A stretch of 19,003 bases of DNA from assembly GCA_964489425.1 (NCBI GenBank), contig CAZAYP010000088.1:1-19003 (forward strand). Direction: 5' to 3'. Below, piece after piece: positions 14,951-19,003 of the stretch. The notes under the pieces were generated by a model. That model was not told where the DNA came from. It saw only the letters and a list, made by a program, of their open reading frames with translations, and ran no database searches. Every line of letters starts with the position of its first letter. Position 1 is the first letter of the stretch. The translations under genes were made by a program, and so were the position numbers. Source of the DNA: CAZAYP01 sp964489425 [NCBI: uncultured Verrucomicrobiota bacterium]. GTDB lineage: Bacteria; Verrucomicrobiota; Kiritimatiellia; RZYC01.

Positions 14951-15962
14951 CGCCGCGCCGCGCCTGCTCGGCGCCGGCGTGCGCCGCGTGTTCCTCACCG
15001 GCGGCGCCGGGTTCATCGGCAGCCACGTGACCGATATCCTCGTGGCCCAGGGCTACGCGGTGACCATCTACGACAACCTGTCCAATGGCCGCCGCGAGTT
15101 CATCGCCCACCACCTCGACAACCCGCGCGTGACGTTCGTCCAGGCGGATCTCATGGACCAGGAACGGCTCGTCGCGGCCATCCCCGGCCACGACCTGGTC
15201 TGGCACCTGGCCGCCAACACGGACATCATCGGCGGCGTGGAACAGCCGCGCCGCGACCTGCGCGACTGCGTCATGGGCACGTTCAACGTGCTCGAGGCCA
15301 TGCGTGCCGCCAGGATCCAGCCGCTGCTGTTTTCCTCCACCGGCGCGGTCTACGGCGAGCTGTGCCACGACGTGGCCACGTCCGAGGCCGCCGGCCCGCT
15401 GCTGCCTGTCTCGACCTATGCCGCCGGCAAGATCGGCAGCGAGGCGTTCATCTCCGCGTTTTGCAGCCTGTACGGCCTGCGCGCCTGGATCTTCAGGTTC
15501 GGCAACGTGATCGGCGCGCGCATGACTCACGGCGTGATCTTCGACTTTATCAATCGCCTGCGCCAGAATCCCCAGGAGTTGCTAATCCGCGGCAACGGCG
15601 AGCAGGAGAAAAACTATTTCCTCGTCGAGGAGTGCATCCACGGCATGGGCTACGCATTCCGCAACATCCCCATGACCGCGGACAAGCCGTCCGACATCTT
15701 CAACCTCGGCACCGACTCCATCACCCGGGTCGTGACCATCGCGGACGTCGTGCGCGAGGAGATGGGCCTGGCCGGCGCCAGGGTGGTCATCGAGGGCACC
15801 CGCCGCGCCTGGCCCGGCGACCAGCCCAAGGTCCACATCACCGTGGACCGCATGCGCCAGGCCGGCTGGCAGGCGCGCCTGCCGTCCGACGAGGCCGTGC
15901 GCACCGCCGTGCGCCGCATGCTCGGCAAGGCGCCGCCGGATGATTGGGTGGTCGATCTGTGA
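14937..15962 (+). CDS. NAD-dependent sugar epimerase/dehydratase (extended SDR), second of a tandem pair
   Basis: The 341-residue protein is a second extended SDR, clearly related to its neighbour. It shows VFLTGGAGFIGSH, IYDNLSNGRREF, LAANTDIIGGVEQP, FSSTGAVYGE, Y161-x3-K165 in TYAAGK, FGNVIGARMTHGVIFDFI, and GNGEQEKNYFLVEECIHGM. The start at 14937 is chosen because residues upstream in frame lack similarity; this start overlaps the first SDR by 14 bases. The two proteins share many signature positions but differ in the pocket (FANVVGPFQT versus FGNVIGARMT), so they probably carry out different steps. Its stop overlaps the nucleotidyltransferase start (GTGA). Confidence 0.9.
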   Translation: MSKPDAAPRLLGAGVRRVFLTGGAGFIGSHVTDILVAQGYAVTIYDNLSNGRREFIAHHLDNPRVTFVQADLMDQERLVAAIPGHDLVWHLAANTDIIGGVEQPRRDLRDCVMGTFNVLEAMRAARIQPLLFSSTGAVYGELCHDVATSEAAGPLLPVSTYAAGKIGSEAFISAFCSLYGLRAWIFRFGNVIGARMTHGVIFDFINRLRQNPQELLIRGNGEQEKNYFLVEECIHGMGYAFRNIPMTADKPSDIFNLGTDSITRVVTIADVVREEMGLAGARVVIEGTRRAWPGDQPKVHITVDRMRQAGWQARLPSDEAVRTAVRRMLGKAPPDDWVVDL

Positions 15963-16417
15963 ACGTTTTCTTCGAGTTCCACAAGATAGTTCAGCATCTG
16001 CAGGAGGCCAGCATCGAGTATGCCTTGGTCGGTGGCGTCGCTGCCGCGTTCCATGACCAACCGCGATTCACCAGGGATGTTGATTTCTTGATCAGCCCGG
16101 AATCGTTGGAGCCGGTAAGCCGGGCGCTGCAGCGTGAGGGCTACAGGCCGTCCGCGGAACCGTGGGCATTCAAGGGAGGTGGCCTGACTCTTCATCGGTT
16201 CATCAAGACGGTGGGTGAGGAGGAGATGATCGTGGATATCCTGGTGGCCGGGGATGTGCGCCATCGACGCATCATCGACCAAGCCGTGGTGGCCGAATCG
16301 AAGGGGACCGGACCGGTCCGGGTCGCGTCCAAAGCCGACTTGATCTGGCTTAAGCAACGCCGGAACTCAAAACAGGATCAAGCCGACATCGCGAGGCTGG
16401 AAGATGAAAAAGCCTGA
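15959..16417 (+). CDS. Nucleotidyltransferase, AbiEii/DUF6036-like
   Basis: The 152-residue protein is a nucleotidyltransferase-fold protein of the stand-alone kind. IEYALVGGVAAAFHDQPRFTRDVDFLI has the GG (25-26), and Asp40 and Asp42 of the T-x-D-x-D motif; VDILVAGD gives a likely third acidic residue. The C-terminal VRVASKADLIWLKQRRNSKQDQADIARLE is the helical end seen in AbiEii-like and related toxins. GTG at 15959 overlaps the stop of the second SDR by four bases, so it is translated in the sugar operon. It is not a sugar-nucleotide transferase: those are larger and have another fold. A mobile or toxin-antitoxin-type role is possible. Confidence 0.78.
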   Translation: MNVFFEFHKIVQHLQEASIEYALVGGVAAAFHDQPRFTRDVDFLISPESLEPVSRALQREGYRPSAEPWAFKGGGLTLHRFIKTVGEEEMIVDILVAGDVRHRRIIDQAVVAESKGTGPVRVASKADLIWLKQRRNSKQDQADIARLEDEKA

Positions 16418-16595
16418 TGCCGTGTTCAGGGAACTGGGCCAGCTTTACGAGTTTCAAAAGGAAATTGCCAAGTTCAAGCTGCGGGATCGAACGACCACGG
16501 ACAGCAGGTCAGCCGCATCTGGCCCCAACCCGCCGGGGAAGGGCAGCCACGGTTTGTGCCGCTTTCCGCTTAACCAACCACCGGTGACTTCATGA
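16404..16595 (+). CDS. Small protein, possible partner of the nucleotidyltransferase
   Basis: This 63-residue frame starts 14 bases before the nucleotidyltransferase stop and ends four bases into the dehydrogenase gene. The first 30 residues (MKKPDAVFRELGQLYEFQKE, then IAKFKLRDR) look like a charged helix, as in small partners of such nucleotidyltransferases. The rest is rich in Ser, Pro and Gly and looks like read-through of noncoding DNA, so the gene may be truncated or decayed near 16490. Function unknown. Confidence 0.45.
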   Translation: MKKPDAVFRELGQLYEFQKEIAKFKLRDRTTTDSRSAASGPNPPGKGSHGLCRFPLNQPPVTS

Positions 16596-17899
16596 GCAAC
16601 CTCTGCATATTGGGCCTCTGGCACCAGGGCATCGTGGCGTCCGCCTGCCTGGCCGAGGCGGGGTATGACGTGCTGGCTGCCGAGCCCAATCCTGCCTTGA
16701 TTGACCAGTTGCGCGCGGGCCACGCGCCGATCTTCGAGCCGGGCCTGGACGATCTGCTGGAGCAGGAATTGAAAACCGGCCGCCTGCACTTCACCACGGA
16801 CGCGCGCGCTGCGACCGAGGGCCGGCTGTTCGTGTTCCTCATGCACGACACGCCCGTGGACGAGAACGACCAGAGCGATCTCTCCGTGGTGTTCAAGGCC
16901 CTGGAAGCCGCCGCGCCCGCGCTGGCCGATGGCGTGACCTTGGTGGTCACCGCCCAGGTGCCGGTCGGCACGTGCGACCAGCTCGCCGCCCGCCTCGGCG
17001 CCATGCGGCCGGGCCTGGCTTTCAGCATCGTGTACATCCCGGAGAACCTGCGCCTCGGCCAGGCCATTGACCGGTTCCGCAAGCCGCCGCTGCCCGTGAT
17101 GGGCTCCGACGACCCGGCTGCACTCGACCGCGTGGCCGGCCTGCTCGCGCCGTTCAGCAGCCAGTGGCTGCGCGTGGGTTTGCGCGCGGCCGAGATGACC
17201 AAGCACGCGCTCAACGCGTTCCTGGCCACGTGCGTCACCTTTGGCAACGAGCTGGGCAGCCTGTGCGACGAACTCGGCGCCGACGCGTACCAGGTGGTGA
17301 AAGCGCTGCGCATGGAGGAACGGATCGGCCCCAAGGCCATGCTCCTGCCCGGTCTCGGGTTTTCCGGCGGCACCCTGGCGCGCGATATGCAGACCCTGCG
17401 CGGCCTGGGCACGCGCCACGGCGTGACTCTGCCGCTGCTCGACGGCGTCTGGGAATCCAACCGCCAGCGCAACCGCCTCGTGGTGACCAAGCTAACCCGC
17501 GCGCTGGGCGGTCTGCGCGGCCGCCCGCTGGCCGTCCTCGGCCTGACTTACAAGCCGGATACCAGCACCCTACGCCGGTCTGCGGCCCTGGAGATCATCG
17601 GCTACCTGGCCGATGCCGGCGCGACCCTCAAGGCCCATGACCCGCGGGCCGACCGCGCCGAGGTGGCCCGCTGTACCGGCTTCTCGTTCTGCGAGTCGCC
17701 CTACGATGCCGCCGCCGGCGCCGCTGCCCTGGTGCTGATCACCCCGTGGAAAGAGTACCGCCACCTGGATTTCGCCCGCCTCCGCGCCGCCATGGTGGAC
17801 CCGGCGGTCATCTTGGACACCGCCAACCTGCTTGATGGCGCCACGCTGACCAAACTGGGGTTCAAGTACCTCGACATCGGTCGTGGCCGGGCCGGGTAG
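16592..17899 (+). CDS. UDP-glucose/GDP-mannose dehydrogenase-like protein without catalytic Cys
   Basis: The 435-residue protein has the three-domain layout of nucleotide-sugar 6-dehydrogenases: an N-terminal NAD domain, a central helix, and a C-terminal UDP-binding domain from about 310 with LAVLGLTYKPDTSTLRRSAALEIIGYL. Glu151 in YIPENLRLG and Lys204/Asn208 in EMTKHALNAFLATCVTFGNE align with conserved residues. The catalytic loop, normally G-x-G-[FY]-x-G-[GS]-C, here reads GLGFSGGTLARD: the cysteine is replaced by Thr261. A normal two-step oxidation to the uronic acid through a thioester is thus unlikely; a single oxidation to the aldehyde, or another reaction, is possible. A GGTGA sits five bases before the ATG. 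It ends the sugar cluster. Confidence 0.85.
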   Translation: MSNLCILGLWHQGIVASACLAEAGYDVLAAEPNPALIDQLRAGHAPIFEPGLDDLLEQELKTGRLHFTTDARAATEGRLFVFLMHDTPVDENDQSDLSVVFKALEAAAPALADGVTLVVTAQVPVGTCDQLAARLGAMRPGLAFSIVYIPENLRLGQAIDRFRKPPLPVMGSDDPAALDRVAGLLAPFSSQWLRVGLRAAEMTKHALNAFLATCVTFGNELGSLCDELGADAYQVVKALRMEERIGPKAMLLPGLGFSGGTLARDMQTLRGLGTRHGVTLPLLDGVWESNRQRNRLVVTKLTRALGGLRGRPLAVLGLTYKPDTSTLRRSAALEIIGYLADAGATLKAHDPRADRAEVARCTGFSFCESPYDAAAGAAALVLITPWKEYRHLDFARLRAAMVDPAVILDTANLLDGATLTKLGFKYLDIGRGRAG

Positions 17900-18072
17900 G
17901 GTAGGGTGGGTGCCGCAATGTCGGGACGTGACTGTGCGCTTTGCGAAATGCCGGATCTCGTTTGCCTGATCATTGTAAGGAACATAAGAAAGCAAACAGG
18001 CCCTTTTTAGCGATTTCTATGGATTTTATGATCCAATTACCGTAGAAAACGAGAAAACTTTAGAATCACTTG
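17900..18072. other. Intergenic stretch with lower GC before the gene cassette
   Basis: No terminator or complete gene is visible after the dehydrogenase. From about 17960 the DNA becomes AT-richer. Frame 17988-18119 is open, without an ATG, and reads FSDFYGFYDPITVENEKTLESLV up to the cassette join at 18072, so it may be the end of a gene cut by the insertion. No attC fold could be found left of 18072. Confidence 0.4.
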
Positions 18073-18543
18073 TTCGGCAACATAGCTATGCTCTCACGGG
18101 ATTCAGCTCGCGCCGCTGAGGTTATTGACTTGTCCAAGGGCCTGTCGCTCCATGACCTTGCATTGTCAGCAGCCTTCGGCAGCCAGTGCCCGATGGATCG
18201 AGTATTTGCCGCAGTCTCGCAGTTGGGGCACAAGGACCTGATCCGGTGGACAAGAGAGCTGGATTACGGGAACGCTCCCGGGATACCAGGGGCTGATATC
18301 GACGCAGATCTCGCCTGGATTAAGGCTGCGGGGTTTGCCCCCAAAGCCATTCCCACGAAGGATAGCCCCACGCTCCTCATCGAGCCCATGCCTGGCCTCG
18401 CACGAGAGTTGGATGAGGCGCTTGAGGTCTTCGGCAGCATTCTCAGCGGCCCAGCCGAACCTGGCGCTTCACCGAATAGCGGCCCGACGGAGCGGCTTGG
18501 CAATTCGGGAGTCGGTGGGGGGCCGCCATCGGTGAGCTGATCG
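18073..18543 (+). mobile_element. Integron-type gene cassette
   Basis: The 471-bp unit starts with TTCGGC, preceded by G (GTTCGGC at 18072-18078), and ends in an attC-like site whose outer core site GCCGAAC (18454-18460) is the exact 7-base complement of that start. This is what integron recombination predicts, because a cassette's left end derives from the core site of its own attC. One gene fills it, with ATG 16 bases from the left core site. The next GTT (18543-18545) begins a second unit. No integrase gene is in the window. Confidence 0.7.
18088..18540 (+). CDS. Hypothetical cassette-encoded protein
   Basis: The 150-residue product has no family I recognise. Residues 1-118 look like a globular, mostly helical protein (LHDLALSAAFGSQCPMDRVF, then DLIRWTRELDYG, LAWIKAAGFAPKAIP and ELDEALEVFGSILSG). 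The last 30 or so residues (PGASPNSGPTERLGNSGVGG and following) are encoded by the attC itself, as often occurs in cassettes where the reading frame runs into the recombination site. No signal peptide or membrane segment. ATG at 18088 is chosen over TTG at 18070 because the latter lies outside the cassette. Its function is unknown. Confidence 0.55.
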   Translation: MLSRDSARAAEVIDLSKGLSLHDLALSAAFGSQCPMDRVFAAVSQLGHKDLIRWTRELDYGNAPGIPGADIDADLAWIKAAGFAPKAIPTKDSPTLLIEPMPGLARELDEALEVFGSILSGPAEPGASPNSGPTERLGNSGVGGGPPSVS

Positions 18544-18549
18544 TTGGCA
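18454..18549 (+). other. attC recombination site
   Basis: Outer core GCCGAAC (18454-18460), 7-base spacer, then TTCACCGAATAGCGGCC (18468-18484). On the right, GGCCGCCATCGGTGA (18521-18535), 7-base spacer, and core GTTGGCA (18543-18549). The inner arms pair over 13 bases with one bulged A and one mismatch, the kind of extrahelical base attC sites use for strand choice; CCGAC and GTCGG extend the stem. The right core deviates at one position from GTTRRRY. Confidence 0.65.
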
Positions 18550-18559
18550 GTACATAAAT

Positions 18560-18946
18560 ATGGAAAAAGGATTTAATACATTGAAGGGTTTCATTGATGG
18601 CACAGAGTCAGATGAAGAAATCTACTTTGCCTACTCTGCATCACTTCGTATTTTCGGTGATATTCAAAATCTTAATCAAATCAGCAAAACGCTGAACTTA
18701 CAACCCACAGAATCTTACACCAAAGGTCATCAGCGCCGACCGTCATCGCCTCCAGCAAAATTTGACATGTGGATCTATTCGCCATCCCTTTCAGAAAAAA
18801 AACCACTTGAAGAACATATCAAAACTCTCTGGTCGGAGATCAAAGATAAAAAAGACTACCTCCTAACCCTAAAACAAAACCTTACAGTCGATGTTTTTCT
18901 TGGTTATAGGACTAATTGTGATCATGCGGGAATAGAAATTCCTTAG
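18560..18946 (+). CDS. DUF4279 domain protein, probably truncated at the C-terminus
   Basis: The 128-residue protein belongs to DUF4279, a family of unknown role often found in accessory DNA. ASLRIFGDIQNLNQISKTLNLQPTESYTKGHQR, with the family's G-D, LxLxPT and KG positions, is followed by the FDMWIYSP strand, LEEHIKTLWSEI, and the VDVFLGYRTNCDHAGIEI strand. Related proteins usually continue about 20 more residues with a helix and a final L-D-IY strand; here a stop comes immediately after IEIP, right where a palindromic repeat begins. The ATG is 17 bases after the attC core G, typical for a cassette gene. The DNA is markedly AT-rich compared with the operons to the left, in line with recent transfer. 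Confidence 0.78.
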   Translation: MEKGFNTLKGFIDGTESDEEIYFAYSASLRIFGDIQNLNQISKTLNLQPTESYTKGHQRRPSSPPAKFDMWIYSPSLSEKKPLEEHIKTLWSEIKDKKDYLLTLKQNLTVDVFLGYRTNCDHAGIEIP

Positions 18947-19003
18947 GAAAAAGGGGTCAGTCCGTACATATGTACAAATAGGACTTGCGGATGATGGGTG
19001 GCG
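18946..19003. repeat. Edge of a palindromic repeat or small mobile element
   Basis: After the DUF4279 stop comes GGAAAAAGGGGTCAGTCC and then a perfect 12-bp palindrome GTACATATGTAC (18964-18975). AGTCC (18959-18963) and GGACT (18981-18985) form an outer pair. AAAAGGGGTCAG strings are known at the edges of REP-like repeats linked to Y1 transposases. The element runs out of the window, so its type is open. Confidence 0.4.

Noticed and set aside
17900-18072. Search for an upstream attC or attI next to the cassette
   Set aside because: Apart from the core GTTCGGC at 18072 there is no palindromic partner sequence, so I do not claim a second recombination site.
1-19003. tRNA, rRNA and tmRNA genes
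   Set aside because: No cloverleaf arms, CCA ends or rRNA motifs were recognised by eye; small RNAs cannot be excluded without a covariance search.

Overview
The window comes from a GC-rich bacterial chromosome. The omega-subunit gene (rpoZ) is of the divergent type I associate with the PVC group, and the order groEL, rpoZ, smpB plus PVC-style noncoding repeats around 13.6-13.9 kb fit that group. My best guess is Verrucomicrobiota or Kiritimatiellota; the phylum is an inference from the sequence, not a measured result.

Layout. (1) 1-2609, plus strand: the 3' end of groEL, a strong terminator with a promoter woven into it, rpoZ, smpB, and a small two-component pair (sensorless histidine kinase and receiver-only regulator). 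(2) 2572-3351, minus: a TatD-family hydrolase whose 3' end overlaps the regulator. (3) 3394-5523, plus: thiS-thiG-thiH, a compact operon for the thiazole half of thiamine. (4) 11017-5603, minus: a tightly overlapping chain of an SDR epimerase, the N-terminal half of a large YfhO/GT-C-like membrane protein, an MNT nucleotidyltransferase, a HEPN protein, the C-terminal half of the membrane protein, and a radical SAM/SPASM protein. The MNT-HEPN pair sits exactly where one ~870-residue membrane protein would be expected to continue. (5) 11175-17899, plus: a sugar gene cluster made of a GmhA-like SIS isomerase, a transaldolase-family protein, a HddA-like GHMP kinase, a 357-bp patchwork of noncoding repeats, two tandem SDR epimerases, a second unrelated nucleotidyltransferase with a small partner, and a UDP-glucose-dehydrogenase-like protein that lacks the catalytic cysteine. 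The first three match sedoheptulose-7-phosphate supply, isomerisation and phosphorylation on the way to an activated heptose. (6) 17900-19003: base composition drops and accessory DNA begins, with one complete integron-type gene cassette (core-site match between its own two ends, plus a folded attC), the start of a second cassette carrying a DUF4279 gene, and a palindromic repeat edge that seems to cut this gene short.

How the parts work together. The divergent blocks at 11.0-11.2 kb look like one locus for a surface glycan: the plus-strand genes make and modify a nucleotide-activated sugar, and the minus-strand genes encode a further sugar-modifying SDR, polytopic membrane machinery and a radical SAM enzyme. 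Both halves of this locus contain an inserted nucleotidyltransferase module joined to its neighbours by start/stop overlaps. The most interesting signals are the split membrane protein carrying an MNT-HEPN module, the cysteine-less dehydrogenase in a heptose-like cluster, and the cassette at the right end.
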